Source: Ruminococcus sp. (lineage in GTDB: Bacteria; Bacillota; Clostridia; Oscillospirales; Acutalibacteraceae). Taken from it: a DNA stretch of 56,930 bases. How positions within the stretch are numbered: the stretch's first letter is position 1; each line of letters opens with the position of its first letter. The translations under genes and the position numbers were made by a program. The stretch lies in contig JAFTYK010000024.1 of the NCBI GenBank assembly GCA_017464765.1, positions 1-56,930 on the forward strand. Reading direction: 5' to 3'. Positions 26,125-35,846 of this stretch are shown piece by piece. Below the pieces are notes generated by a model. It worked only from the letters and a program-made list of their open reading frames with translations. It did no database searches and was not told the DNA's origin.

Positions 26125-27477
26125 ATGAAAGAAAAACTTCGAAATGCGTTCAAAGAAACACCCGAGCGTTTTACTTATGCTATAGAAAGTGCGCTGTCTG
26201 AAACAAAACTACAAAAAAACAAGCAACGACTTACTACACCTTTGCGTATAGTAATCTCTATGGTGCTGATTTTAGCTATACTTCCAAGTGCTGTGTTTGG
26301 TGCTGTTAAGATGTACGGAGCAATAGCCAAGCGTGTAGGTAACTATGGTGTCAGTTTTGACATAAGTATAAACGAAGATGCTCCGAAGTACGTTAAAATG
26401 AATATTGATGTACCACAAGGATTTAAAGAACAAAAAAATACAGACCGATTGAAATATCGTCGTAAAAATGGTGAGTTCGGTTTCACGATTTTTCCTATGA
26501 GATTTTATGATAGCGTTGATGATATTACGCTTGAAGAAGATGTAAAAGAATACAAAGAAATTTATATAGCTTCTAAACCTGCATATGAACTAATAGATAC
26601 ATATGAACACAACGATGGAGTTAAACGATACTATGTGTGGTACGAAGAAGCCAATGTACTTATGCTTATTTTTTGTGGGGGTACAGTTAGTAGTAGCGAA
26701 TTTGAGAGTTTTGTGAATGGCATAACTTTTGAAGAGGGTTCAAAGAATGATCACGATGACTTCTATGCACCTGAAAAGGAAGATGCAGGCGAGATGGTAG
26801 AATATGGTATCGAAAAACAATATAAGTTAATTGACAAGGATACAGAAATCACATTTTCCGGCTTTAATGAAGCTGAAAATGAAGGAAATATTCCTGTGAA
26901 AGCTACTATTACTGATATAAGAATCACAGACAGTATAAACGGCATTGATAATAACTGTATCTATTCGATGTATCGAGAAGATAAAATCGCAGATAATAAC
27001 GGAAAACTTTTGTCTAAACAAGTTGAAGTGTGGCAAAACGGTGATGGAGTTAACAGCGAAAGAAAATTATTAAGATGTGAAAGTGAGAAGCAGAGTCTAG
27101 TTCTTATTGATGTGAAATACGAAAATACGACTAATAAAGAAGTTAAGGTTTATTTGCCGTATCGACTTAATACACTTAAGAAAGACCATACAGGAGATTT
27201 TGTTTCATCAACTATCATTGACGAGTATCAAAATATTGCGGCGGGCGAGTATTGTGACACAGAAGTTTTCTATCTCAGTTCTCACGGTGAGAGTGATAAG
27301 GATTTCTGTATTCCAAGACTTCAACCAAACGAATCAAGGACAATTACGCTGGGATTTCGATGTATAGATGCTCAACTTAGTAACGCTTATATCGCTTTAA
27401 ATCCAGCTACTGATGGAGTAATTTCTCCTGATTATGGAAACGGCTCTGATACATATTGGATTTTCAAGGTACAGTAA
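26125..27477 (+). CDS. Membrane-anchored anti-sigma-like protein
   Basis: 450 residues: a short basic cytoplasmic N-terminus, one membrane segment at about 43-62 (IVISMVLILAILPSAVFGAV), then a large exported part. The region around 95-190 resembles the DUF4367 type found in clostridial anti-sigma proteins, and the remainder may be one or two beta-sandwich domains. It precedes the ECF sigma gene with a one-base gap, reversing the common sigma-first order. The role as sensor and antagonist of that sigma is inferred from architecture and position. Confidence 0.7.
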   Translation: MKEKLRNAFKETPERFTYAIESALSETKLQKNKQRLTTPLRIVISMVLILAILPSAVFGAVKMYGAIAKRVGNYGVSFDISINEDAPKYVKMNIDVPQGFKEQKNTDRLKYRRKNGEFGFTIFPMRFYDSVDDITLEEDVKEYKEIYIASKPAYELIDTYEHNDGVKRYYVWYEEANVLMLIFCGGTVSSSEFESFVNGITFEEGSKNDHDDFYAPEKEDAGEMVEYGIEKQYKLIDKDTEITFSGFNEAENEGNIPVKATITDIRITDSINGIDNNCIYSMYREDKIADNNGKLLSKQVEVWQNGDGVNSERKLLRCESEKQSLVLIDVKYENTTNKEVKVYLPYRLNTLKKDHTGDFVSSTIIDEYQNIAAGEYCDTEVFYLSSHGESDKDFCIPRLQPNESRTITLGFRCIDAQLSNAYIALNPATDGVISPDYGNGSDTYWIFKVQ

Positions 27478-27478
27478 T

Positions 27479-27943
27479 ATGGATATAAATACATTTGAAT
27501 CTTTGGTGCTTGAATCACAGGATACACTGTATAGGGTGTCAATGTCGATACTGAAAAACGAACAAAATGCACTCGATTGTGTCAGTGATGCTATACTAAA
27601 TGCCTATGAGAATATTCACACGCTAAGACGTGAAGAGTATTTCAAGACGTGGCTTGTTCGGATACTTATTAATGAATGCAAGAAAAGTTTGAAAAAGCAG
27701 AAAAAAGAGCTTTCTTTTGATGAAAGACTGCCTGTTTTAAGCTCACGGGATAATCCTTACCAAAGTGTAGAGATAGGCGAAGCGATTAACAATCTGCCCG
27801 AAAAAATAAGGTTGGTTGTTATTATGTTTTATGTCGAAGATTATTCAATAAAAGAAATAAAACGCACGCTTAATATACCCGAAGGAACAGTGAAAAGTAG
27901 GCTTAGTAAGGGAAGGAATCTTCTAAAAGAACAGCTGAAATAA
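27479..27943 (+). CDS. ECF-type RNA polymerase sigma factor
   Basis: 154 residues. Region 2 is seen as TLYRVSMSILKNEQNALDCV near 16 with TWLVRILINECKK near 59, and region 4 as INNLPEKIRLVVIMFYVEDY near 101 followed by IPEGTVKSRLSKGRNLLKE. A longer form reading back into the anti-sigma gene is possible, but the ATG one base after the upstream stop fits the sigma fold and coupling. Target genes unknown. Confidence 0.9.
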   Translation: MDINTFESLVLESQDTLYRVSMSILKNEQNALDCVSDAILNAYENIHTLRREEYFKTWLVRILINECKKSLKKQKKELSFDERLPVLSSRDNPYQSVEIGEAINNLPEKIRLVVIMFYVEDYSIKEIKRTLNIPEGTVKSRLSKGRNLLKEQLK

Positions 27944-27947
27944 AAGT

Positions 27948-27978
27948 AAGCCCCCGATTTAATCGGGGGCTTGGTTTT
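27948..27978. terminator. Terminator between sigma factor and glnN
   Basis: AAGCCCCCGAT pairs with ATCGGGGGCTT over loop TTA, followed by GGTTTTT. A second small stem (GCGACC/GGTCGT, near 27996-28011) lies on the glnN side. Confidence 0.88.
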
Positions 27979-28027
27979 TAGGTGTTTACGCACGTGGGCG
28001 ACCATTGGTCGTTCCAGTAATAGGAAT

Positions 28028-30124
28028 TTATTGTACTGAGTAAAGCATATCGCCGTAAGATGGATAAGGCCAGTATTCAGTTGACATATCGGTTTCCATT
28101 TTGTCGCCTACAGCTCTTAGCTTATTCATAGCTGAAAGCACATAGTCTCTGTAGTACTCAGCAAGAGTGAGCGGATTGCTTTTGTAGTTTTTAGCGATCG
28201 CGAGTTTTTCTTCAAGTTCATCGGTAAGATTTGCGAATTTGCAAAGTAGTTCGGACATCTCTTTGAGTAGCTTTTCTTCAGCGTCTGTTTTGATAAACTC
28301 TGATACCGCCTTTTTATTAACGATAGTCTGTGCTAGCTCGCCCGTGAATTTAGATACAGCAGGAAAGATGTCTTTCTTCGCCATGTTTATCATTGTCTGA
28401 GCTTCGATAGCTATAACCTTTGAGTAATTTTCAAGAAGAATTTCGTATCTGGCTCTGACTTCAGTCTCGCCGTAGATATGGTTTCTCTCGAAAAGTTCGA
28501 TGTTTCTTTTATCGATGAAGTGTTTTAAAGCTTCAGGAGTGTTCTTGAGATTTAAAAGTCCCCTGCGCTTTGCTTCTTCAACCCACTCATCAGTATAGCC
28601 GTCACCATTGAAGATAATTCGCTTATGTTCTTTGAAAGTGTGCTTTATCAGTCGTCTGCACGCTGATTCGAAGTTTTCGGCATTCTCTAAAGTATCAGCA
28701 AACTGCGATAGCACATCAGCAACAATAGTGTTGAGCATAATGTTCGGACAGGAAATGCTGATTGATGAGCCTAAAGAACGGAATTCAAATTTGTTACCTG
28801 TGAACGCAAACGGAGAGGTACGGTTTCTATCTGAGTTATCCTTTTTGAAATCAGGCATAGACTCAACACCTGTTCTCATCAGAACTCTACCGTGTGATTC
28901 GTATTCTTCGTTGTTAATGATAGCGTCTACAACTGCTTCGAGATCGTCGCCTAAGTACATTGAAATGATAGCAGGCGGAGCTTCGCTAGAACCTAAACGA
29001 TGGTCGTTGCCTGCGGTAGCGACAGAAATTCTTAGCAAATCCTGATGCTCGTCAACAGCCTTGATTACAGCTGCGAGAAAAAGTAAGAACTGAATGTTTT
29101 CCTCAGGCTTCTTGCCTGGCTTTAGGAGATTCTCACCAGTGTTAGTGGAAAGTGACCAGTTGTTGTGCTTACCTGAACCGTTAACATCAGCGAATGGTTT
29201 TTCATGGAGCAAACAAGACATACCGTGTTTTCTTGCGATTGTTTTCATCGTCTCCATTGTGAGCTGGTTTTGGTCGGTTGCAATATTTGTTGTAGTGAAA
29301 ACAGGAGCTAACTCGTGTTGTGACGGAGCTACCTCGTTATGTTTAGTCTTAGAATAAATTCCGAGTTTCCATAGCTGTTCGTCAAGCTCTTTCATAAACG
29401 CCGAAACGCGGTTTTTGATAGCGCCGAAATAGTGGTCCTCAAGCTCCTGACCTTTTGTAGCTCTTGCTCCGAAAAGTGTACGCCCGGTGTATTTTAAGTC
29501 CTTGCGTTTATCATACATTTTGCGGTCGATAAGGAAGTATTCCTGCTCGGCGCCAACGTTAGCTGTAACTCGGGTTACATCGTTCTTGCCGAAGAGTTTG
29601 AGGATTCGTAGCGCCTGTGTACTAACTGCGTCCATTGAGCGTAAAAGCGGAGTTTTCTTGTCGAGGACTTCGCCTGTGTATGACATAAAAGCAGTTGGAA
29701 TGTAAAGTGAGCTGTCCTTTACAAAAGCGTAGGAAGTAGGGTCCCATGCAGTGTAGCCACGCGCTTCGAAAGTCGCACGGATTCCGCCGTTAGGGAAAGA
29801 TGAGGCATCCGATTCACCCTTAGCTAGAGCTTTTCCGGAGAATTCCATAATTACTTTGCCGTCTTTATCCGGGGTCAAAAAGCTGTCGTGCTTTTCAGCT
29901 GTGATACCTGTCATCGGCTGGAACCAGTGGGTGTAGTGGGTACAGCCTTTTTCGATAGCCCACTCTTTCATAGCTTCCGCTACGATATTAGCGACATTGA
30001 TATCAAGCGACTCACCGTTTACGATAGTTGCTTTTAAGGCTTCGTATGTATCTTTTGGCAGACGTTCTTTCATAACCTGTTCGTTGAAAACATCTATGCC
30101 GAAAATGCTAGGGACATCAATCAT
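28028..30124 (-). CDS. glnN: Type III glutamine synthetase
   Basis: 698 residues, the length of GSIII (about 700-730), not of GSI (about 450). Motifs include [10 protein letters not shown] near 206, [14 protein letters not shown] near 262, [16 protein letters not shown] near 309 and the [18 protein letters not shown] stretch near 370. It makes glutamine from glutamate, ammonia and ATP. With gdhA and the ammonia-releasing purine genes it forms the nitrogen theme of the window. Confidence 0.96.
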   Translation of the reverse strand: MIDVPSIFGIDVFNEQVMKERLPKDTYEALKATIVNGESLDINVANIVAEAMKEWAIEKGCTHYTHWFQPMTGITAEKHDSFLTPDKDGKVIMEFSGKALAKGESDASSFPNGGIRATFEARGYTAWDPTSYAFVKDSSLYIPTAFMSYTGEVLDKKTPLLRSMDAVSTQALRILKLFGKNDVTRVTANVGAEQEYFLIDRKMYDKRKDLKYTGRTLFGARATKGQELEDHYFGAIKNRVSAFMKELDEQLWKLGIYSKTKHNEVAPSQHELAPVFTTTNIATDQNQLTMETMKTIARKHGMSCLLHEKPFADVNGSGKHNNWSLSTNTGENLLKPGKKPEENIQFLLFLAAVIKAVDEHQDLLRISVATAGNDHRLGSSEAPPAIISMYLGDDLEAVVDAIINNEEYESHGRVLMRTGVESMPDFKKDNSDRNRTSPFAFTGNKFEFRSLGSSISISCPNIMLNTIVADVLSQFADTLENAENFESACRRLIKHTFKEHKRIIFNGDGYTDEWVEEAKRRGLLNLKNTPEALKHFIDKRNIELFERNHIYGETEVRARYEILLENYSKVIAIEAQTMINMAKKDIFPAVSKFTGELAQTIVNKKAVSEFIKTDAEEKLLKEMSELLCKFANLTDELEEKLAIAKNYKSNPLTLAEYYRDYVLSAMNKLRAVGDKMETDMSTEYWPYPSYGDMLYSVQ

Positions 30125-30171
30125 AGTAATCTCCTTAAAATGTGTAATATAAGTAAGAAAAATATAGCAAA

Positions 30172-30200
30172 AGTATAGTCTTTGAGACGGTTTTTGTCAA
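30172..30200 (-). promoter_or_regulatory. glnN promoter
   Basis: Minus-strand TTGACA (30200-30195) and TATACT (30177-30172), 17-base spacer. Upstream lie AT-rich direct repeats (GCTATAATTAC/GCTATAT). Confidence 0.75.
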
Positions 30201-30242
30201 GCAAGCGACAAGGCTATAATTACGCTATATTTTCGCAAAAGG

Positions 30243-30271
30243 TTGTCAAAATACACGCTGTTTGATATAAT
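30243..30271 (+). promoter_or_regulatory. dapF promoter
   Basis: TTGTCA (30243-30248) and TATAAT (30266-30271) with a 17-base spacer, 35 bases before dapF. Confidence 0.78.
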
Positions 30272-30306
30272 CTACATATATTGTTATGCAGGATAGGTGA
30301 GCAAAA

Positions 30307-31152
30307 ATGTTGAAATTTACAAAAATGCACGGAATCGGCAACGATTACGTTTATATTAATGCGATTACACAGAAAATCGATGACCCTAACGCTTTAGCGA
30401 AAAAGCTTTCCGACAGACGTTTTTCTATCGGCGGAGACGGTGTTATCCTTATTTGTCCCAGTGACGTAGCTGATGCTAAAATGCGTATGTTCAACGCTGA
30501 CGGTAGTGAAGGTAAAATGTGTGGTAACGGCGTTCGCTGTGTCGGCAAGTATGTTTACGATAATTTGCTCGAAGATAAGAGCAGGAACACTGTTTCGATT
30601 GAAACTTTAAGCGGTATTAAAACCATGAAAATTACCGCTGTTGACGGTAAGGCTGAGCTGCTCGAAGTGGATATGGAAAAAGCAGAACTTAAGACTGAAT
30701 TGATTCCTGCTGTTTACGAAGGTAGCGATACTGTTATTAGAAAGCCTCTTGTTGTTAATGGAGAGGAGCATATCGTTACTTGCGTTTCTATGGGAAATCC
30801 TCACTGCGTGACTTTTGTCGATGATGTGGATTCTTTAGACCTTGAGAGAATCGGACCATATTTTGAAAAGCACTCTGCCTTCCCTGAACAGATAAACACC
30901 GAATTTGTAAAGGTGATTGACGAAAAGACCCTACAGATGAGAGTGTGGGAGCGAGGCTCTGGGGAAACCTGGGCTTGTGGCACAGGCGCTTGTGCTACTG
31001 TCGTAGCTGCGTGTGAAAACGGCTACTGCAAAAAAGGTGAGGACGTAACAGTTCACCTCAAAGGTGGAGATTTGATTATCAACTATACCGACGAGCGTGT
31101 ACTTATGACAGGTCCTGCGACAAAAGTTTTTGATGGTGAGATTGAGGTTTAA
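30307..31152 (+). CDS. dapF: Diaminopimelate epimerase
   Basis: 281 residues. The two catalytic cysteines are seen in GKMCGNGVRCVG near 71 and GSGETWACGTGACATV near 219; GIGNDYVYIN near 10 is also conserved. It converts LL- to meso-diaminopimelate for lysine and peptidoglycan. Single-gene unit between its own promoter and a terminator. Confidence 0.97.
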   Translation: MLKFTKMHGIGNDYVYINAITQKIDDPNALAKKLSDRRFSIGGDGVILICPSDVADAKMRMFNADGSEGKMCGNGVRCVGKYVYDNLLEDKSRNTVSIETLSGIKTMKITAVDGKAELLEVDMEKAELKTELIPAVYEGSDTVIRKPLVVNGEEHIVTCVSMGNPHCVTFVDDVDSLDLERIGPYFEKHSAFPEQINTEFVKVIDEKTLQMRVWERGSGETWACGTGACATVVAACENGYCKKGEDVTVHLKGGDLIINYTDERVLMTGPATKVFDGEIEV

Positions 31153-31166
31153 ATATCTGTAAGTAA

Positions 31167-31202
31167 AGCTCTGCCGAAAATATCGGCAGGGCTAATTTTT
31201 TT
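31167..31202 (+). terminator. dapF terminator
   Basis: AGCTCTGCCGA pairs with TCGGCAGGGCT, then AATTTTTTT. Confidence 0.9.
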
Positions 31203-31395
31203 AAAATAATGCAACACTTTGCACCCTCTCAGGTGTTTTATTAGTGAAAGACTTTTTTATAGTTTTCCGTCAGTTAATATATACAAGCGAATAGTATAAA
31301 CTTTAGTTGTTTTACCACTTTTGATTTAGTTTTCAACGTGGTAGAATATAACTGTAGATAAGGCTTTTGGAATAATAAAAATACGAGGTGATATT

Positions 31396-32061
31396 ATGAA
31401 AAAGATAATAAGTATAATAGCTGTATTTTCTGTTTTGTTTGTGTCGTTTTTTTCTGCTTCTGCAACCTATAAAATATACCGCGATATACCACACAAAACA
31501 GATACTTTGTATTTTGAAAAGGTCAAAGAATATCACAATAATCTGTGGGAAGATGATTACTATGGCTATTCAGAGTTTTGCTATTATAGTGACGAAAACA
31601 ACGAAGAGCCTGATTGGGTTTTGATGGTCTGCCAGATTCTTCCTGATCCATGGGAGTATCGCCACGGTGCTTTGGTTGGGAACAGAGCACTGTATACTTG
31701 TGCAGGTCCCGGTTTGGCGAATTCTTCAACGGGCTTACTGGTATATATACCGAAGACTGATACCTTTATTGACCTTGTGAACAGTAACGTAGAACGGATT
31801 ATTGAGTTGTGTCCTGATTTTGTAAAAGTGATAGAGGAAAATAAAATAGGAAGAGAGATGGGCGATGTTAATGATGACGATAGCGTGAACATACTTGATG
31901 CAACATATATACAGTGTGGACTTGTGGGTATGGAGGCTTATCCTTTTTGGGCTATTTGGTCAGCTCCACAGACTTTCTCGCTCGCTGACTACGATCGTGA
32001 CGGTGAAGAGACAGTAATGGATGCTACCGCTATTCAGAAGATGCTTGCAAAAATAGAGTGA
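31396..32061 (+). CDS. Small secreted protein with dockerin-like C-terminus
   Basis: 221 residues. A signal peptide spans about 1-23 (KKIISIIAVFSVLFVSFFSA). The middle part has no recognised catalytic motif. The C-terminus (about 155-221) holds two calcium-loop-like repeats, GDVNDDDSVNILDATYIQ and DYDRDGEETVMDATAIQKML, spaced as in type I dockerins. A dockerin would anchor it to a cohesin on the cell surface; no cohesin is in this window. The first repeat is followed by an unusually long linker, so a non-cellulosomal EF-hand-like use is possible. Confidence 0.72.
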   Translation: MKKIISIIAVFSVLFVSFFSASATYKIYRDIPHKTDTLYFEKVKEYHNNLWEDDYYGYSEFCYYSDENNEEPDWVLMVCQILPDPWEYRHGALVGNRALYTCAGPGLANSSTGLLVYIPKTDTFIDLVNSNVERIIELCPDFVKVIEENKIGREMGDVNDDDSVNILDATYIQCGLVGMEAYPFWAIWSAPQTFSLADYDRDGEETVMDATAIQKMLAKIE

Positions 32062-32086
32062 TAAATTATTGATTTTCGAAATAAAG

Positions 32087-32117
32087 AAAGCACCGAAGGA
32101 AACTTCGGTGCTTTTGT
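32087..32117. terminator. Bidirectional terminator, dockerin gene / glyS
   Basis: AAAGCACCGAAG pairs with CTTCGGTGCTTT around a GAAA tetraloop, between convergent genes. Confidence 0.92.
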
Positions 32118-32138
32118 TATATGTTGAAAGTATTAAAA

Positions 32139-33521
32139 TCAGAACTTAACTTTTTCTGCGATGTATGCTTTAAGTTCGTCGATTTTGATTCTTACCTGCT
32201 CCATTGTGTCACGGTCACGAACAGTAACACAGCCGTCTTCAAGTGATTCGAAGTCGTATGTAATACAAAGTGGTGTACCGATTTCGTCCTGACGACGGTA
32301 ACGCTTACCGATAGAGCCTGCGTCATCGTATTCAACCATAAAGTCTTTTGAAAGATCATCAAAGAGCGCTTCAGCCTGCTCGCCGAGTTTCTTAGAAAGT
32401 GGGAGTACTGCAGCCTTGAAAGGTGCAAGATATGGGTGAAGTCTAAGCACTGTACGAACATCGTTCTTTTCAGTGTCGACAACCTCTTCGTCGTAGCCTT
32501 CAGTAAGGATAGAAAGGAAAAGTCTTTCAACACCTAAAGATGGCTCGATAACGTATGGAATGTATCTTGAATTGTCTGTAGGGTCAAAGTACTCTAAGCT
32601 CTTGCCTGAAGTGTTCTGGTGCTGAGTTAAATCGTAGTCTGTTCTGTCAGCAATACCCCAAAGCTCACCCCAACCGAATGGGAAGAGGTACTCAAAGTCA
32701 GTAGTAGCCTTTGAATAGAAACAAAGCTCCTCAGGGTCGTGGTCTCTTAGTCTTAGGTTTTCTGCTTTCATACCGAGAGAGTAGAGCCAATCACGGCAGT
32801 AAGCTCTCCAGTAGTCAAACCATTCTAAATCTGTACCAGGTTTGCAGAAGAACTCAAGCTCCATCTGCTCGAACTCTCTTACGCGGAAGATAAAGTTACC
32901 AGGTGTGATTTCGTTACGGAAAGATTTACCAATCTGAGCAACGCCGAAAGGAACCTTCTTTCTGCTTGTACGCTGAATGTTAGCAAAGTTTACGAAAATA
33001 CCCTGTGCTGTTTCAGGACGAAGGTAAATCTCGGATTTAGAATCCTCGGTTACGCCCTGGAATGTTTTGAACATAAGGTTGAACTGTCTGATGTCTGTAA
33101 AGTTTTGCTTACCGCAGTTTGGACAAGGAATGTTTTTCTCCTTGATGTACTCTGTCATCTGTTCGTTTGTCCAGCCTGCAACGTTTGTGCCATCGAAATC
33201 TTCGATGAGGTTGTCAGCTCTGTGACGTGTTTTACAATCCTTACAGTCCATAAGTGGGTCAGAGAAACCACCTAAGTGGCCTGATGCAACCCATGTCTGC
33301 GGATTCATAAGAATAGCAGAGTCAAGACCTACGTTGTACTTGTTCTCCTGAACGAATTTCTTAAGCCATGCCTTTTTAATGTTATTCTTGAGTTCCATAC
33401 CGAGTGGGCCGTAATCCCAAGTGTTAGCAAGACCACCATAGATTTCAGAACCTGGATATACAAAACCTCTGCCTTTACATAAAGCAACGATTTTTTCCAT
33501 TGACTTGTCAGTATTTTTCAC
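32139..33521 (-). CDS. glyS: Glycyl-tRNA synthetase, single-subunit type
   Basis: 460 residues, class II synthetase of the alpha2 type. Motif 2 and 3 regions are visible ([20 protein letters not shown] near 204; PSLGVERL near 360), and [20 protein letters not shown] near 135 matches the family insertion. Start is GTG, supported by GGAGGGATTACTT. Unlike the tetrameric alpha2-beta2 form there are no separate glyQ/glyS genes. Confidence 0.95.
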   Translation of the reverse strand: MKNTDKSMEKIVALCKGRGFVYPGSEIYGGLANTWDYGPLGMELKNNIKKAWLKKFVQENKYNVGLDSAILMNPQTWVASGHLGGFSDPLMDCKDCKTRHRADNLIEDFDGTNVAGWTNEQMTEYIKEKNIPCPNCGKQNFTDIRQFNLMFKTFQGVTEDSKSEIYLRPETAQGIFVNFANIQRTSRKKVPFGVAQIGKSFRNEITPGNFIFRVREFEQMELEFFCKPGTDLEWFDYWRAYCRDWLYSLGMKAENLRLRDHDPEELCFYSKATTDFEYLFPFGWGELWGIADRTDYDLTQHQNTSGKSLEYFDPTDNSRYIPYVIEPSLGVERLFLSILTEGYDEEVVDTEKNDVRTVLRLHPYLAPFKAAVLPLSKKLGEQAEALFDDLSKDFMVEYDDAGSIGKRYRRQDEIGTPLCITYDFESLEDGCVTVRDRDTMEQVRIKIDELKAYIAEKVKF

Positions 33522-33559
33522 AAGTAATCCCTCCGTGAATAGATTTTCATATATCTTAT

Positions 33560-33588
33560 ATAGTACAATTTTAGAGTGATATTGTCAA
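33560..33588 (-). promoter_or_regulatory. glyS promoter
   Basis: Minus-strand TTGACA (33588-33583) and TACTAT (33565-33560), 17-base spacer. No T-box leader is visible between it and the start, only about 38 bases. Confidence 0.75.
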
Positions 33589-33711
33589 GATTTTGAAGTT
33601 TTTTCTGTTTTCTATATGTTGTTAGGAGGTTTTGTTTTTATAGCTAAATATTGTGGATTTAAGTCAAAAAGGAGAAAAATGTGAAAACTTTTGGTTTTTC
33701 CTTTTATTTTG

Positions 33712-33740
33712 TTGACATTAGTAGTTTGCGGTGGTATTCT
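33712..33740 (+). promoter_or_regulatory. pyrR-uraA promoter
   Basis: TTGACA (33712-33717) and TATTCT (33735-33740), 17-base spacer; the transcript would start near 33747 and give a leader of about 108 bases. Confidence 0.75.
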
Positions 33741-33753
33741 ACAGTTAAGATAT

Positions 33754-33844
33754 CTTTAATTCGGTACTGTGATGCCGACAAGGTTTTCTGAAATATCTAT
33801 ACCATACCTTGTTTGCATTTTGCGACAAGGTTATTTTTATTTTT
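33754..33844 (+). promoter_or_regulatory. pyr attenuator: PyrR-binding loop, antiterminator and terminator
   Basis: TTTAA is followed by a stem TCGGTA-CTGTGA-TGCCGA (33761-33778), whose CNGNGA hexaloop and flanks match the PyrR-binding consensus, then ACAAGG. ACAAGGT (33778-33784) can pair with ACCTTGT (33806-33812) as antiterminator; ACCTTGT can instead pair with a second ACAAGGT (33825-33831), followed by TATTTTTATTTTT, as terminator. PyrR with UMP would hold the first arm and favour termination. Confidence 0.85.
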
Positions 33845-33854
33845 GAGGTTTTTT

Positions 33855-34394
33855 ATGGAACTGAAAGCACAGATTTTGAACGAAACTGACATTTCGCGTG
33901 TGTTGAAGCGAATTGCTCACCAGATTATTGAAAAAAATCGAGGCACAAGGGATTTGTGCCTGATTGGTATTAAGTCGCGTGGAGTTCCGCTTGCACAGCG
34001 TCTCAAAGAGAATATTTTTGAGATTGACGGTAACGAGGTTGAGGTTGGCATACTCGATATCACCCACTATCGAGATGATAGAGAAAAGATTAGCGATGAT
34101 ACACCGATACTTACCGATACTAAGGTCGATTTTGACATCAAGGGTAAGACCGTTGTTCTGGTTGATGATGTTATTTTCACGGGTCGTACTGCGCGTGCAG
34201 CACTCGATGCTGTACTCGACTTGGGTAGACCGTCAAAAATCCAGCTATGTGTACTTATAGACCGAGGACATAGTGAACTTCCGATTAAGGCTAACTTCGT
34301 CGGAAAAAATATTCCGACATCGCTCGATGAAGCGGTAGCGGTGAGACTGGGTGAATACGACGGCGAAAATTCCGTCGCGATTTATACAAAGTAA
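33855..34394 (+). CDS. pyrR: PyrR: pyr operon attenuation protein / uracil phosphoribosyltransferase
   Basis: 179 residues with the PRPP motif [20 protein letters not shown] near 99. It binds pyr leader RNA when UMP is high and can have uracil phosphoribosyltransferase activity. The start is set by TTTGAGGTTTTTT directly after the terminator stem; an upstream in-frame start at 33813 would lie inside the attenuator and is rejected. Operon with uraA. Confidence 0.95.
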   Translation: MELKAQILNETDISRVLKRIAHQIIEKNRGTRDLCLIGIKSRGVPLAQRLKENIFEIDGNEVEVGILDITHYRDDREKISDDTPILTDTKVDFDIKGKTVVLVDDVIFTGRTARAALDAVLDLGRPSKIQLCVLIDRGHSELPIKANFVGKNIPTSLDEAVAVRLGEYDGENSVAIYTK

Positions 34395-34412
34395 CTTTAG
34401 GGGGAAATTAAA

Positions 34413-35792
34413 ATGAAACTGATTTATGATGTTAGCGATAAGCCTAAATTCTCTTCGCTTGTTGTTTTCGCTATCCAGCAGTTGCTCGCTATTATGGCGG
34501 CTACTCTCGTTGTACCTGTAATTGTTGGCAATGGCATGAGTTCTGCTGCGGCTCTTTTTGGCGCGGGTGTAGGAACTCTTGTTTACATTCTCTTTACTAA
34601 GCGCAGAAGCCCTGTTTTCTTAGGCTCTTCTTTTGCGTTTATCGGTTCGATGACGGCTGCTTTTGCGGGCGCTACTTCAGCAGCTTTGGGTTATCTCGGT
34701 ATTATCTTAGGTGCTGCGTTTGCAGGTTTGGTATATGTGATTATCGCTGTGATTATTAAATTTGCAGGTGTAAAATGGATATCTAAACTTATGCCTGCGG
34801 TTGTTATAGGTCCTGTGGTTTCTATCATTGGTTTATCTCTTTCAGGCAATGCTGTGGGTGATCTTCAGAAAGTAAATTATACACTCGCTGACGGGTCAAC
34901 ACCGGGGTCTCCTTATGTTGCAATTATTGTTGGTCTTATCACTCTTGCGGTTACTATGATAGCTTCAGTGTACGGTAAGAAAATGGCAAGACTCATTCCT
35001 TTTATTATTGGTATTTTAGCAGGCTACGGTGCCGCTTCTATTTTCTATGTTATCGGTCTTTTAACAAATAACCCTGCGTTGATGATCATCGACTACTCAC
35101 CAATTGTTAATACATTTTCTGACATTACAATAAACAGTTTTGTGTCTGTTCCTGAATTTACATTCTTAACCGCTTTGGGTGGATTTAAGGAACTTAACGG
35201 TGCCTATATAGCATCAGTTGCTATGGCGTATGTTCCTGTTGCTTTTGTTGTATTTGCAGAGCATATCGCTGACCACAAGAACCTTTCTACTATCGTTAAC
35301 CGTGACTTGCTCGAAGACCCTGGCCTTTGTCGCACGCTTTTGGGCGACGGCGTTGGCTCTATGGTTGGTGCATTTTTTGGCGGTTGTCCTAACACAACAT
35401 ACGGCGAGTCAGTAGGCTGTGTAGCTATTACAAAGAACGCATCAGTGTATACAATCATCGCTGCTGCTGTTGGTGCTATCATCATCTCTTTTGTAACACC
35501 TTTCGTTGCTTTTGTTAATTCTATTCCTTCTTGTGTAATGGGCGGTATCTGTATGGCACTTTACGGCTTTATCGCTGTATCGGGTCTTAAAATGCTTAAA
35601 GATGTTAACCTTGATGAGAACAAAAATCTCTTCGTTGCATCTGTTATCCTTATCGCAGGTATCGGCGGACTTACTCTTTCATTCAACGTAGGCGGTGGCA
35701 CTATCACAATTACTTCTATCGCTTGCGCACTTATCTTAGGTATTCTTACAAACGTATTACTCTCAAAAGCTAAGAGTGAGGATGAACAGTAA
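34413..35792 (+). CDS. uraA: Uracil permease (NCS2/UraA family)
   Basis: 459 residues, about 14 membrane segments. FAEHIADHKNLSTIVNRDLL near 278 carries the conserved transport glutamate-histidine region and GCPNTTYGESVGCVAIT near 325 the second conserved loop of uracil/xanthine permeases. Its place after pyrR under the pyr attenuator favours uracil as substrate. Confidence 0.93.
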   Translation: MKLIYDVSDKPKFSSLVVFAIQQLLAIMAATLVVPVIVGNGMSSAAALFGAGVGTLVYILFTKRRSPVFLGSSFAFIGSMTAAFAGATSAALGYLGIILGAAFAGLVYVIIAVIIKFAGVKWISKLMPAVVIGPVVSIIGLSLSGNAVGDLQKVNYTLADGSTPGSPYVAIIVGLITLAVTMIASVYGKKMARLIPFIIGILAGYGAASIFYVIGLLTNNPALMIIDYSPIVNTFSDITINSFVSVPEFTFLTALGGFKELNGAYIASVAMAYVPVAFVVFAEHIADHKNLSTIVNRDLLEDPGLCRTLLGDGVGSMVGAFFGGCPNTTYGESVGCVAITKNASVYTIIAAAVGAIIISFVTPFVAFVNSIPSCVMGGICMALYGFIAVSGLKMLKDVNLDENKNLFVASVILIAGIGGLTLSFNVGGGTITITSIACALILGILTNVLLSKAKSEDEQ

Positions 35793-35816
35793 TCCTAAAT
35801 AATTCAATAAAAACAA

Positions 35817-35844
35817 AAAACGCACCCGTACAGGGTGCGTTTTC
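35817..35844. terminator. Bidirectional terminator after uraA
   Basis: AAACGCACCC pairs with GGGTGCGTTT over loop GTACA, between convergent genes. Confidence 0.9.
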
Positions 35845-35846
35845 TT

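Noticed and set aside
33522..33559. T-box leader for glyS
   Set aside because: The promoter lies too close to the start codon to leave room for a T-box.
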